Assembly (NCBI GenBank): GCA_002071445.1
Contig: MWFE01000068.1
Coordinates: forward strand, 1-37,561
From: Bacteroidetes bacterium ADurb.Bin008
Lineage (GTDB): Bacteria; Bacteroidota; Bacteroidia; Bacteroidales; Tenuifilaceae
Reading direction: 5' to 3'
Length of the DNA: 37,561 nt
In this document: one piece after another, positions 1 to 8,385 of the stretch
How the letters are laid out: each line of letters opens with the position of its first letter
Numbering within the stretch: the first letter of the stretch is position 1
Program-made: the position numbers and the translations under genes
The notes under the pieces: generated by a model
What the model was told of the DNA's origin: nothing
The model's database searches: none
The model's input: the letters and a program-made list of their open reading frames with translations, nothing else

Positions 1-73
1 GGATGAAATTTTAACTCCTTATCTGTTTTTCAATATGCTGATATTGTTTAACTTAATAATTATTTACGGATGA

Positions 74-310
74 AACTTACAATACCCTGAACAGGCAAAG
101 AAAAAGAAAATTGAAGAAGAAATTATACTTGAATATGAAATCAAACCAGATGGCTCAATCGGTGAAATTAATGTAATTCAAGGCAAAAGTGAAATATTGA
201 TAAAAGAGTGTAAAAGAGTAATTGAAAATATGCCTAAATGGAAACCTGCGGTACAAAAGGGAAAGGCAATTTCATTGAAATATGTACAGAAATTCATATT
301 TAAACTATAA
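74..310 (+). pseudogene. TonB C-terminal domain remnant
   Basis: An open frame of about 78 codons begins directly after an in-frame TGA (71-73) and ends with TAA at 308-310. It reads like the last two thirds of a TonB C-terminal domain: an NLQYPEQAKK start, a DGSIGEINVIQG strand, the hallmark MPKWKPAVQKGKAISLKY and a terminal FIFKL. No ATG, GTG or TTG lies early enough to start it, and the 23 codons before the stop are hydrophobic and do not look like the missing part of the domain. The signature is clear to the eye. That it is a dead fragment is inferred from the missing start. A frameshifted or partly assembled gene whose 5' part lies off the window is the alternative. Confidence 0.6.
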
Positions 311-330
311 TAAATAACTAAGCCAAACAA

Positions 331-444
331 GCAGTTGCTTTCACTGAGACTGATGATGCAGATGCAGAATTTTTATTACCTTTAACTAACTTTTCAAAGG
401 CGGATAACGCCGCTGGTGGTTAACTCCCCTGCATAAGCAACTGC
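331..444. repeat. 10-bp inverted repeat flanking a 94-bp spacer
   Basis: GCAGTTGCTT at 331-340 is exactly repeated in inverse orientation as AAGCAACTGC at 435-444. Inside is a small hairpin GGCG-GATAA-CGCC (399-411). No coding frame is convincing in 311-482. The pair could be the edges of a small non-autonomous element or a chance repeat. Confidence 0.4.
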
Positions 445-482
445 GGAACGATAAGAACTATCCGAATCAGGTAGCAGCAACC

Positions 483-1652
483 TTACTCTTCAAAGTCATC
501 GCTTTCCACTTCAATCGTTTCGTCCAACTGCGAAAAATCAATGACGCTTACCCCTTTAAAATAGTGCGACAGAATCTCCTTGTAGCTTTTTCCGCGTCGC
601 GCCATTTGCATGGCTCCGTCCTGACACATTCCAACTCCATGTCCATAGCCCTTTCCTCGCAATCGGACGAGGTTGTTGGATACAATATCCACAGAAAAAT
701 AGGCCGATTTTAGGTTGAAATGGCTGCGAATATCAACGAATGGAATTGTCTTTCCCCCCACGGGATACAAATACTCCCTCTTTTTGGATGTGAATACAAA
801 ACTCGATGGCGGAAGATTCTCAGCATCAATACCCTTTGATATAAGAAATTCTCTCCACGTATCAAGGGGAATACGTACCTCCCATTGCGAATTAGGAAGG
901 CTTCGACAGTAATTATCTTCCACTGATACCAGATAATCGTGAGGTGTAACCCACACATCGCCTGAATTTGCTGTTTCACCCCCGCAATTCGCATGGAAAG
1001 TGCCCGCAATAAGTTCATTGTTGGCATCGACAACAACCTGTCCCTTAGTTTCTTCCGTAGCCTGAAGTATGATAGGATTTTTGGTTGATTTCCCTTTATA
1101 TACCTGGCAATGTATCCCGTCGCAAAGATTGAAACCTTCGCCCATGTGACGCTCCATGTGCGAATAAGCGTAGGTGCGCGCCAGCAATGCCTGCGCCTTG
1201 TAAAACTCCATAAGTGCCGATGGTCCGGCTTCTGCTTCAACAACCCCGGCAATATACTTATCGATATCAACCAGGTTAATGGTCATCAGCCTATTGAAAT
1301 CAACGTAAAATCCTAGGTTGTCGTCATACACCTGTGCCGGAACGGCAGGGACAATGGGTTTAATCCTTATTACATCATTGCCGGTAGCCCCCACAATCGA
1401 AACCCTTTTCCATGTTCCCAGGTTCGATGCCATATCGCGTACCGTAACAGAATCGCCCGTTTTTGAAATATACAGCATTTGATTTGGGAAGACCAAATAC
1501 TCTCCCTCGTCGGTGATAACCGAGTAATGTCCGCTAACAGGTGTAATCAGCAGGGTTTGTAAGGCCAACTCGTTGAAAAGGCTAACGCTTATTTTTTGAG
1601 CGTGGGATACCGTGAAAAGGATAAGGAAAGAAAAGGAAAAGAACCACTTCAT
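483..1652 (-). CDS. SpoIID/LytB-domain cell-wall protein
   Basis: A 389-residue exported protein with a signal peptide at residues 1-18 (ending SHAQ). The SpoIID domain occupies the C-terminal two thirds. It shows the EAEAGPSALMEFYKAQALLARTYA helix region in which the catalytic Glu of SpoIID lytic transglycosylases lies, then CDGIHCQVYKG, CGGETANSGDVW and the closing GKGYGHGVGMCQDGA. Family members cut peptidoglycan glycan strands lacking stem peptides. In non-sporulating Bacteroidota the role is probably wall remodelling in the periplasm, which is inference. The gene lies 11 bases after lpxB on the same strand and is probably the last gene of the surE-lpxB transcript. The C-terminus is acidic (TIEVESDDFEE). 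Confidence 0.88.
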   Translation of the reverse strand: MKWFFSFSFLILFTVSHAQKISVSLFNELALQTLLITPVSGHYSVITDEGEYLVFPNQMLYISKTGDSVTVRDMASNLGTWKRVSIVGATGNDVIRIKPIVPAVPAQVYDDNLGFYVDFNRLMTINLVDIDKYIAGVVEAEAGPSALMEFYKAQALLARTYAYSHMERHMGEGFNLCDGIHCQVYKGKSTKNPIILQATEETKGQVVVDANNELIAGTFHANCGGETANSGDVWVTPHDYLVSVEDNYCRSLPNSQWEVRIPLDTWREFLISKGIDAENLPPSSFVFTSKKREYLYPVGGKTIPFVDIRSHFNLKSAYFSVDIVSNNLVRLRGKGYGHGVGMCQDGAMQMARRGKSYKEILSHYFKGVSVIDFSQLDETIEVESDDFEE

Positions 1653-1663
1653 GCAGAGTAGAT

Positions 1664-2791
1664 TTATATATTCGAAATTGTATTGTCAACTATTGCTTTA
1701 GCAATTCGTTTTGAAACGCCAACAGCTCCCAACATTCCCTTCAACTGTGCAAAATCGGAAAGCATTGTGCCCCGCGATTCTCCATTGGGCAATATCATAG
1801 AAAGCTGTTTGCTTAATTCTGATGTAACACAATCAAACTGTTTCAGCTCTTTAACCACCTCACGCCCCATGATAAGATTTACCAGAGAAATATATTTCAC
1901 CCTAATCACGATCCAGGCAATAAGCATGGATAGTGTATTGCCCCTGTAGCAAACAACCTCAGGAACGTTCAGCAGCGCAGCTTCGAGGGTGGCCGTACCA
2001 GAGGTAACAACGGCAGCGGTAGAATGTCGCAGTAATTCCTGTGTTTGGTTAAATATCAGCTTAACATCGGCATTGCCGATATACGGCTCATATACAGCCT
2101 CCTCCAATGATGGTGCACCCGCTATGACAAATTGGTAATCGGTGAAATGGTTGATAAGCGAGATCATTGTCGGGAGGTTATACCTTATCTCCTGCTTTCT
2201 GCTCCCCGCAAGGAGGGCTATTATGGGTTTATCACCCAGGTTATTGTTTTGACAAAACCCGGAAAACGGAATTGCCGTTTTGGTGCTGTTCTCAATGGCA
2301 TCCACCAAGGGGTTACCCTCATATATAACGTCAATACCATGCCTTGTGAAATAGTTCACTTCGAATGGGAAAATGACAATCAGCTTATCTACATATTTTT
2401 TCAGCAGCTTTACTCTCGACTCTTTCCATGCCCACACCTTGGGAGCTATGTAGTAAAATACCCTGATTCCCCTCCTTTTGGCAAACTTGGCAATTCGAAG
2501 ATTAAACCCAGGATAATCGACTAAAATCAGTGCATGGGGTTTGTAGGAAAGAATATCCTCCTTGCATTGCCTTAAATTTTTTGATACCGCGCGTAAATTC
2601 TGAATCACCTCCCAGAAGCCCATGAATGCCATTGACCGGTAATGCTTTACCAGCGTACCACCCTGTGATTGCATCAAATCGCCACCAAAAAACCGGAACT
2701 CCGCAGCTGTATCAACCCCTTTGATGCCCTGCATCAGGTTTGAGGCATGTAAATCGCCCGACGCTTCGCCGGCAACAAGGTAGTACTTCAT
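1664..2791 (-). CDS. lpxB: Lipid-A-disaccharide synthase
   Basis: LpxB joins UDP-2,3-diacylglucosamine and lipid X to make the lipid A disaccharide at the inner face of the cytoplasmic membrane. The 375-residue length is normal. The N-terminal motif YYLVAGEASGDLHASNLM is diagnostic, followed by FFGGDLMQSQGG, FMGFWEV, YYIAPKVWAWKESR and the C-terminal nucleotide-sugar region LAGSRKQEI and TSGTATLEAALLNVPEVVCY. It is 34 bases downstream of the small membrane-protein gene and 11 bases upstream of the SpoIID gene, all on the same strand. The pairing with surE is common in Bacteroidota. Confidence 0.96.
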   Translation of the reverse strand: MKYYLVAGEASGDLHASNLMQGIKGVDTAAEFRFFGGDLMQSQGGTLVKHYRSMAFMGFWEVIQNLRAVSKNLRQCKEDILSYKPHALILVDYPGFNLRIAKFAKRRGIRVFYYIAPKVWAWKESRVKLLKKYVDKLIVIFPFEVNYFTRHGIDVIYEGNPLVDAIENSTKTAIPFSGFCQNNNLGDKPIIALLAGSRKQEIRYNLPTMISLINHFTDYQFVIAGAPSLEEAVYEPYIGNADVKLIFNQTQELLRHSTAAVVTSGTATLEAALLNVPEVVCYRGNTLSMLIAWIVIRVKYISLVNLIMGREVVKELKQFDCVTSELSKQLSMILPNGESRGTMLSDFAQLKGMLGAVGVSKRIAKAIVDNTISNI

Positions 2792-2825
2792 AATCAGGGG
2801 ATAATTGTCATTATTTGGAGAACCA

Positions 2826-3119
2826 TTAAGCCGTCAGCTTAAAAATAAAAACTATAATACCAAAAATGATTGTTACACCCAGCACGCCTTTGGCAGATTT
2901 ATACCTATCGGTATATACAAATAGCAGGAAAAGTGCAAGATTCGGTATAACCCCAAGGCTGATAACCTTTGGTGCCATGAGATGCATCCACATATCTTTA
3001 AAAAAGGTTTGCATATACTCATAGGGAAGCTTGTAACGGTAAATTAATACCATTGTAATCACTGTGGCAGCCACAGCCAGGATGGTGCCAAGCCAAATGT
3101 TATCGAATTTTTTCTTCAT
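2826..3119 (-). CDS. Small multi-pass membrane protein between surE and lpxB
   Basis: A 97-residue protein I cannot assign to a named family. It has three likely membrane segments: about residues 8-27 (TILAVAATVITMVLIY), 53-69 (VISLGVIPNLALFLLFVY) and 78-95 (VLGVTIIFGIIVFIFKL). A short charged start (MKKKF) and YTDRYKSAKG, between the second and third segments, may face the cytoplasm. Its start lies inside the end of surE with a 20-base overlap, and lpxB follows 34 bases later, so the three are co-transcribed and probably translationally coupled. Context suggests an envelope or lipid A-related role, but nothing in the sequence shows it. Confidence 0.8.
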   Translation of the reverse strand: MKKKFDNIWLGTILAVAATVITMVLIYRYKLPYEYMQTFFKDMWMHLMAPKVISLGVIPNLALFLLFVYTDRYKSAKGVLGVTIIFGIIVFIFKLTA

Positions 3120-3930
3120 TCCGTACTGTCTGTTTTTTACTTAACTCGTTTTCCAATGCGTCCATCTCCTTGTAATTGGTCAAATCAATACTTATGGGCA
3201 CAACCGAGATAAATCCGCTGTTAAGGGCATACTCGTCGGTGTCAGTTGCATTGGGTTCTTCGTTATGGTAATAGCCGGTAAGCCAAAAGTAATCGTATCC
3301 GCGCGGGTCGGTTCGCTTTTCGAACTCTTCTCTCCACGTGCCCATATTCTGTCGCACAACCTTAATGCCCTTGATTTGAGCCGAAGGTATGGCCGGAAAA
3401 TTCACGTTTAGACAAGTTCCTTTGGACAGGCCACGGGCTAAAACCGCCTCGACAATTGGCTTCCCGTGCTCCACCACTGCAGTGAAATCGGCATCCGGCA
3501 TATAGTCTAACAGCGAAAAGCCAATGGACGGAATGCCGTACAGGCATCCCTCAATGACAGCCGCCATAGTACCCGAATAGAATATGCTGACCGATGAGTT
3601 AGAGCCATGGTTAATTCCGGACACTATCAGATCGGGAGGCGATTTCAGCACCTGGCTCATGGCCAGTTTTACGCAATCCACAGGCGTTCCGTTGACAGAG
3701 TAGAGTTCAACGCCATCGTCCTGTTCATGCTTGCGAATGCGAAGGGGGTGTTTAATGGTAATGGCGTGCGACATTCCCGAATGGCCCTCCTTAGGGGCCA
3801 CAGCAATCACCTTCCCAAAGGGTTTCACCATTTCAATCAGACATTGCAATCCCTTGGCACTTACCCCGTCATCATTGGTAACCAAGATTACCGGTTGCCG
3901 TTCCAACTTCTTTGTATGCATGCCATTCAT
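3100..3930 (-). CDS. surE: 5'/3'-nucleotidase SurE
   Basis: A metal-dependent nucleoside monophosphate phosphatase, cytoplasmic, of usual length (276 residues). The metal-binding pair is in LVTNDDGVSAKG (D20 and D21), with EGHSGMSHAIT (S51) and SGINHGSN (N107) completing the SurE active site. The C-terminal region TDTDEYALNSGFISVVPISIDLT is also typical. The start at 3930 lies only about 8 bases after the expected transcription start set by the -7 box at 3945-3952, so the ATG at 3921 is a possible alternative. It is the first gene of the leftward surE, membrane protein, lpxB, SpoIID run. Confidence 0.95.
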   Translation of the reverse strand: MNGMHTKKLERQPVILVTNDDGVSAKGLQCLIEMVKPFGKVIAVAPKEGHSGMSHAITIKHPLRIRKHEQDDGVELYSVNGTPVDCVKLAMSQVLKSPPDLIVSGINHGSNSSVSIFYSGTMAAVIEGCLYGIPSIGFSLLDYMPDADFTAVVEHGKPIVEAVLARGLSKGTCLNVNFPAIPSAQIKGIKVVRQNMGTWREEFEKRTDPRGYDYFWLTGYYHNEEPNATDTDEYALNSGFISVVPISIDLTNYKEMDALENELSKKQTVRNEEKIR

Positions 3931-3944
3931 TTTTCAATTAGACG

Positions 3945-3952
3945 CAAATTTA
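3945..3952 (-). promoter_or_regulatory. -7 box for the surE-lpxB transcript
   Basis: TAAATTTG on the minus strand matches the Bacteroidota TAnnTTTG -7 element. It puts the transcript start near 3938, just before the surE ATG. No clear TTTG -33 box was found. Confidence 0.5.
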
Positions 3953-4183
3953 TTCAATTCATTGTAAATTTTAGAGCAGAGTGATACTTTATACCATAAC
4001 GAATGTAAAGTAAAATAGTTTGTCTTAACAGTGAGGTTAACCTAAATAATATTTTTCAGTTTTAAAAAAAAGGGATTTGATTGGTTCTAAACCTGAAATT
4101 TAATTTGCTGCACTAATGGGTGGCAGATAAAAAACGGGATTATTCTATGCCAAGCCCGACAAAGTACGAACATTTTTTTTCGC

Positions 4184-4191
4184 TACATTTG
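4184..4191 (+). promoter_or_regulatory. -7 box for pheT
   Basis: TACATTTG matches TAnnTTTG and sits about 47 bases before the pheT ATG. The remainder of the 307-base divergent spacer (3931-4237) is AT-rich, with no open frame or strong hairpin. Confidence 0.5.
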
Positions 4192-4237
4192 TGCGTTTTA
4201 AGCAAAGAATTGTAAAACGTCGATAATCTCTATTTCA

Positions 4238-6691
4238 ATGAAAATTTCGTACCGTTGGCTAAAAGACTACGTCGATTTTAGCGAATCGCCCGAAGAGTTG
4301 GCCCAAATTTTAACCTCAATTGGCCTGGAAGTGGAATGGATTGAAAAAATTGAGGCCGTCAGAGGCGGTCTCAAAGGGGTAGTGGTTGGTGAGGTTAAAA
4401 CATGTACCAAGCATCCCAATGCCGATAACCTTACCCTTACCACCGTTGATGTGGGAGGTGCTGAACTGCTGAACATTGTTTGCGGTGCTCCCAATGTTGC
4501 CATAGGGCAAAAAGTTCCGGTGGCCACTATTGGCGCCACTCTATATTTCAACGATCAAGAGATTACGCTGAAGAAAACCAAAATAAGGGGTGAACTTTCG
4601 GAAGGGATGATCTGTGCAGAGGATGAGCTGGGGCTGGGTTCATCGCACGAGGGCATTATGGTGCTCAAACCAAACGCAATCGTTGGCATGCCGGCAGCAG
4701 ATTATTTCAACCTGGAAGATGACTATCAACTTGAAATAGGGCTCACTCCTAACCGCATTGATGCGGCATCGCACTTTGGAGTTGCACGCGATTTGGCAGC
4801 CTATCTTGGGATGAGAGGCAAGGCTAAAGCCATTAGGCCTTCGGTTGAAGGCTTTAAGGTGGACAACAACAGCCTTCATATACCCATTGAAATTGTTAAT
4901 CCCGAGGCTTGTCCGCGATACAGCGGGGTAACCATAAGCAATGTCAAAGTGGGGCCATCGCCCCAGTGGTTGGTGAAAAAACTGCGTGCCATAGGGCTTA
5001 ATCCGATTAACAACGTGGTGGATGTTACCAACTTTGTGCTTCACGAAATTGGGCAACCCCTTCATGCCTTCGATGCCGATATGATTGAAGGTAAAAAGGT
5101 AATTGTAAAACCCCTCCCTGCCAATACGCCATTCATCACCCTTGACGGGATGGAGCGCAAGCTACATGGCGAAGACCTGATGATTTGCAATGCATCGGAA
5201 GGAATGTGCATAGCCGGTGTGTTTGGAGGTACCAAATCGGGAGTAACGGAAGCGACAAAGAATGTTTTCTTAGAAAGCGCTCACTTCAGCCCGACGTGGG
5301 TTAGAAGAACTGCCAAAAGGCACGGCCTCAATACTGATGCATCTTTCCGGTTTGAACGCGGTTCCGATCCCAGCATCACCGTTTGGGCTCTTAAACGGGC
5401 AGCCATGCTTATTAAAGAGGTGGCCGGAGGGCAGATTTCTTCGGATATCATTGATGTTTACCCCAATAAAATTGAAGAGGGCAAGGTTGAACTGAGTTTA
5501 GACTATGTAACGCGACTTGTGGGCAAGGAGTTACCCATTGAAACCATACGCACTATTTTAAACTTATTGGACATCAACATCATATCCGAAAAGAATGGTG
5601 TGTTAGACCTTTCCATACCAACCTACAGGGTTGACGTTACTCGTCCTGCCGACGTGGTGGAGGAGATCCTGAGGATATATGGTTTTAACAATGTGGAATT
5701 TACCGAAAGGGTAAACAGCACCCTATCGCATTCCGAATACCCCGAAATACACAAGGTTATCAACCTCATTTCGGTTAGCCTGTCAGGCAACGGATTCAAC
5801 GAAATAATGTGCAACTCGCTTACAAAAAAGGCATACTACAAAGACCTCGTTACGTATCCCGAGAGCAATGCTGCCGAGATTATCAACCCGCTGAGCAGCG
5901 ACCTGAATGCCATGAGGCAAACCCTCCTATTCGGTGGTTTGGAGTCCATACTATTCAATATCAACCATCGCAAGCCCAATTTGAAGCTATACGAGTGGGG
6001 CAACTGCTATCGCTTTTGCCAAGAGAATAAAAACGAATCCAACCCGCTGAAAGCATACTCCGAAGAACTAATGTTAGGCATATGGCTCACTGGCAACATT
6101 AACGAGGAGAGCTGGCTCATAAAACCGGAGGAAGTATCATTTTACCACATGAAGGGTTTTTTGAACGGCATATTCCACAAGTTGGACATCTCGGATGGAG
6201 ATATTTCCACAGCAGAGGCACCCAACGATCTTTTTGAGTTTGGGATAAAGCTGATGTTGAACGGGAAGCTACTTGGACACTACGGTTTCGTAGCGGAGAA
6301 AATTCTGAAGGAGATGGATATAAAGCAACCGGTACTTTACGCCGAAATTCGCTGGGATATTGCTTTCAACTTTGCCCGCAAGGCAAAGGTGAGTTTTACA
6401 GAAATAGCCAAATATCCTGAAGTTCGTCGCGATTTGGCCCTGCTCCTCGACATTGATATTACATTCGACCAGATTAAGGATTTAGCTCATAAAACTGAAC
6501 GGAAGCTGATAAAGCATATCAACCTTTTCGACGTTTACCAAGGGGCCAAATTGGGCGAAGAGAAAAAATCCTATGCCGTTTCTTTCACCCTACAAGATGA
6601 GAACAAAACCCTTACCGATAAGCAGATAGATGGCACCATGCAAAGGTTGATACAGGTCTTTGTGAAGGAGCTGGGGGCACAAATAAGGTAG
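4238..6691 (+). CDS. pheT: Phenylalanine-tRNA ligase beta subunit
   Basis: The beta chain of the heterotetrameric enzyme that charges tRNA-Phe. It is full length (817 residues) and starts with the typical MKISYRWLKDYVDF. An EMAP-like tRNA-binding domain spans about 40-150 (VVVGEVKTCTKHPNADNLTLTTVDVG and the CGAPNV turn). The B3/B4 editing domain (about 215-370) includes NPINNVVDVTNFVLHEIGQPLHAFD, followed by a B5 domain (about 405-475). The C-terminal FDX-ACB anticodon-binding domain (about 720-815) begins YPEVRRDLALLLD. pheS is not in the window, so the two subunits are unlinked here. It diverges from surE and faces the lipoprotein gene across a shared terminator. Confidence 0.97.
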   Translation: MKISYRWLKDYVDFSESPEELAQILTSIGLEVEWIEKIEAVRGGLKGVVVGEVKTCTKHPNADNLTLTTVDVGGAELLNIVCGAPNVAIGQKVPVATIGATLYFNDQEITLKKTKIRGELSEGMICAEDELGLGSSHEGIMVLKPNAIVGMPAADYFNLEDDYQLEIGLTPNRIDAASHFGVARDLAAYLGMRGKAKAIRPSVEGFKVDNNSLHIPIEIVNPEACPRYSGVTISNVKVGPSPQWLVKKLRAIGLNPINNVVDVTNFVLHEIGQPLHAFDADMIEGKKVIVKPLPANTPFITLDGMERKLHGEDLMICNASEGMCIAGVFGGTKSGVTEATKNVFLESAHFSPTWVRRTAKRHGLNTDASFRFERGSDPSITVWALKRAAMLIKEVAGGQISSDIIDVYPNKIEEGKVELSLDYVTRLVGKELPIETIRTILNLLDINIISEKNGVLDLSIPTYRVDVTRPADVVEEILRIYGFNNVEFTERVNSTLSHSEYPEIHKVINLISVSLSGNGFNEIMCNSLTKKAYYKDLVTYPESNAAEIINPLSSDLNAMRQTLLFGGLESILFNINHRKPNLKLYEWGNCYRFCQENKNESNPLKAYSEELMLGIWLTGNINEESWLIKPEEVSFYHMKGFLNGIFHKLDISDGDISTAEAPNDLFEFGIKLMLNGKLLGHYGFVAEKILKEMDIKQPVLYAEIRWDIAFNFARKAKVSFTEIAKYPEVRRDLALLLDIDITFDQIKDLAHKTERKLIKHINLFDVYQGAKLGEEKKSYAVSFTLQDENKTLTDKQIDGTMQRLIQVFVKELGAQIR

Positions 6692-6772
6692 GCGTATAAT
6701 TGTATCCTCATCTCCCTATTAATACGCGGAAGTTAAATTTTCTCTGCTACTTTATAGCCTAAACGAATAAAA

Positions 6773-6801
6773 AAAGCCGTCACTGTTTTGGCGACGGCTT
6801 T
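6773..6801 (-). terminator. Terminator between convergent pheT and lipoprotein genes
   Basis: A perfect 9-bp stem AAAGCCGTC / GACGGCTTT (6773-6781 and 6793-6801) has an 11-base loop. Read leftward it is followed by a run of T, so it ends the lipoprotein transcript well. Read rightward the T run is short, so it may serve pheT less efficiently. Confidence 0.8.
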
Positions 6802-6824
6802 GTGCTTATATAATAAACCTGTTA

Positions 6825-7760
6825 TTACTTCTTGTAGCTGAATCTCAGAACACCGGTATTGGCTTTGGGTTGGTATTCCTCATCAATATTATTCTCAGTA
6901 ATCTTAATAACGTAAAGTTCCTCGCCCAGTTTGCCGATGTAGATATCGCCAACCGCAGGATTTTCAACATCTTTTGAGGGTGTACCTGCCCCGTAAAGGT
7001 ATAATGCAACCTCTTTGGGAGCATTAGTATAATCGTAATCGTTGGCTTTAACGTAAAGGGTGCCATTACCCTTGGTATTCTGGGGGTTGCCATTGGTTGA
7101 AATCCAATTAACTTCATCGGAAGTCCAACTGCCGGTAAAATTAGGATCAGAAGTGGCTGTATTCACACTATCGCTATTGATTATATACCTAGAAGCAACA
7201 ACCTCATCAGCATTACCTACGCCTGTTACTGCAACGTCTTCCTTCAGGTTCCAGCATGCTTTTCCAAGGCTATGAATTTTCCAAATTTCGCCGGTGGTTA
7301 CCTCAGTGGTCAACGGAGTATATGCTCCCATGGTTATGGTAAAATCGGCAGAACCCAAATTTCCGGCCCTGTCAGTAACAATAAAATCATAAACGATTTT
7401 ATCAACGGATCCATCGAAGAAAATTTCGAAATTGATATTATCGGGATAGTTCAATGTAGCTTCCGTTTTGTCAAAATGCTCCTGATTTATGAACTCATCC
7501 TCTTTCACAATGGTTGATCCTAAGAATTTGGTCCTTTGAATTTTAATCTCATTAATCTTACCCGGAGCATCAATGGTAACCTTAAGGGAAAGATCGTACG
7601 TAGGCCCTTCAGAAGGAGTTAATACCAAACTGGCTCCTTGTTCGATGGTTACAGTTGGGTCGTCAAAAACTGTAGGCTCTTCTTCTTTGTTACATCCGGT
7701 GAAAACTACCATTCCACCCAACAGAGCGATTGCTGCATACTTAAAAAATTTCATTTTCAT
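6825..7760 (-). CDS. Predicted outer-membrane lipoprotein, beta-rich
   Basis: A 311-residue protein of no family I recognise. Residues 1-22 are a lipoprotein-type signal ending VVFTGC, with C23 the likely lipidated residue, followed by an acidic NKEEEP stretch typical of surface-exposed Bacteroidota lipoproteins. Two regions can be seen. Residues about 35-155 look like an Ig-like beta domain (TYDLSLKVTIDAPGKINEIKIQR, then DFIVTDRAGNLGSADFTITMG). Residues about 160-311 form a second beta-rich part containing VGDIYIGKLGEELYVIKITEN. It stands alone with its own -7 box and terminator. Function unknown. Confidence 0.8.
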   Translation of the reverse strand: MKMKFFKYAAIALLGGMVVFTGCNKEEEPTVFDDPTVTIEQGASLVLTPSEGPTYDLSLKVTIDAPGKINEIKIQRTKFLGSTIVKEDEFINQEHFDKTEATLNYPDNINFEIFFDGSVDKIVYDFIVTDRAGNLGSADFTITMGAYTPLTTEVTTGEIWKIHSLGKACWNLKEDVAVTGVGNADEVVASRYIINSDSVNTATSDPNFTGSWTSDEVNWISTNGNPQNTKGNGTLYVKANDYDYTNAPKEVALYLYGAGTPSKDVENPAVGDIYIGKLGEELYVIKITENNIDEEYQPKANTGVLRFSYKK

Positions 7761-7814
7761 AATTATTTGTTTTTAGTTTATAAATAAAAGTTAAACAATT
7801 ATATTTACAATATA

Positions 7815-7822
7815 CAAATATA
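7815..7822 (-). promoter_or_regulatory. -7 box for the lipoprotein gene
   Basis: TATATTTG on the minus strand matches TAnnTTTG and lies about 55 bases before the lipoprotein ATG. A TTTTG further upstream is closer than the usual 19-21 base spacing. Confidence 0.45.
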
Positions 7823-7860
7823 GCGACAGTTTGTTTCAAAAATCATGCAAATTTTTACAT

Positions 7861-8385
7861 ATGAATAAATATAGTAAACGAATTGAACTTTTCATGGGTG
7901 ATATCACCGAGCAAAAGGTGGATGCCGTAGTGAATGCTGCCAATACGTCACTTTTAGGTGGTGGCGGAGTGGATGGAGCCATACACGATGCAGCCGGCCC
8001 TGCACTATTGGACGAGTGCAGAACCATTGGCGGCTGTCCGGTTGGTGCAGCGCGAATAACCAAGGGCTATCAACTTCCTGCAAAACATGTCATTCATACC
8101 GTTGGCCCCGTTTGGCGGGGGGGAGAGCATGGGGAACCCGAATTGCTACGCAATGCTTACAAAAGTTCGTTGGAGTTGGCCAAAAAACATGGCATAAAAA
8201 CCCTGGCATTCCCAAATATCAGCACCGGAATATATCGCTTTCCCAAACACAGGGCTGCCAGATTGGCCATTGAAACGGTTAAATCCTTTTTAGACAGAAA
8301 TTCGCTTCCCAAGAAGGTAATCTTCGTTTGTTACGACGAGGAAAACTACTATATCTACAAGGAATATATAGAAAGTAACCTATAA
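7861..8385 (+). CDS. Macro-domain O-acetyl-ADP-ribose deacetylase-like protein
   Basis: A 174-residue single macro domain, which binds ADP-ribose and in the YmdB-type branch hydrolyses O-acetyl-ADP-ribose or removes ADP-ribose from proteins. The hallmarks are complete: [56 protein letters not shown], and [15 protein letters not shown], which wraps the phosphate. The ATG at 7861 ([14 protein letters not shown]) matches the family start. An in-frame ATG at 7831 would add ten residues with no family support. The 3' end overlaps the response-regulator gene on the other strand by 6 bases. Exact substrate unknown. Confidence 0.9.
   Translation: MNKYSKRIELFMGDITEQKVDAVVNAANTSLLGGGGVDGAIHDAAGPALLDECRTIGGCPVGAARITKGYQLPAKHVIHTVGPVWRGGEHGEPELLRNAYKSSLELAKKHGIKTLAFPNISTGIYRFPKHRAARLAIETVKSFLDRNSLPKKVIFVCYDEENYYIYKEYIESNL

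Noticed and set aside
395..450. Possible integron attC site
   Set aside because: There are inverted repeats and a GTTAAC, but no sequence fits the RYYYAAC and GTTRRRY core pair in the right places, and no integrase or cassette array is visible.
710..1316. Overlapping open frames of 60-190 codons on either strand inside the SpoIID gene
   Set aside because: The frame carrying the SpoIID domain motifs is clear. The others show no family motif and are arginine-rich or low-complexity, as expected of shadow frames.
7831..7860. Earlier in-frame ATG for the macro-domain gene
   Set aside because: The ten extra residues ([10 protein letters not shown]) do not match the family start, which fits [10 protein letters not shown] at 7861.
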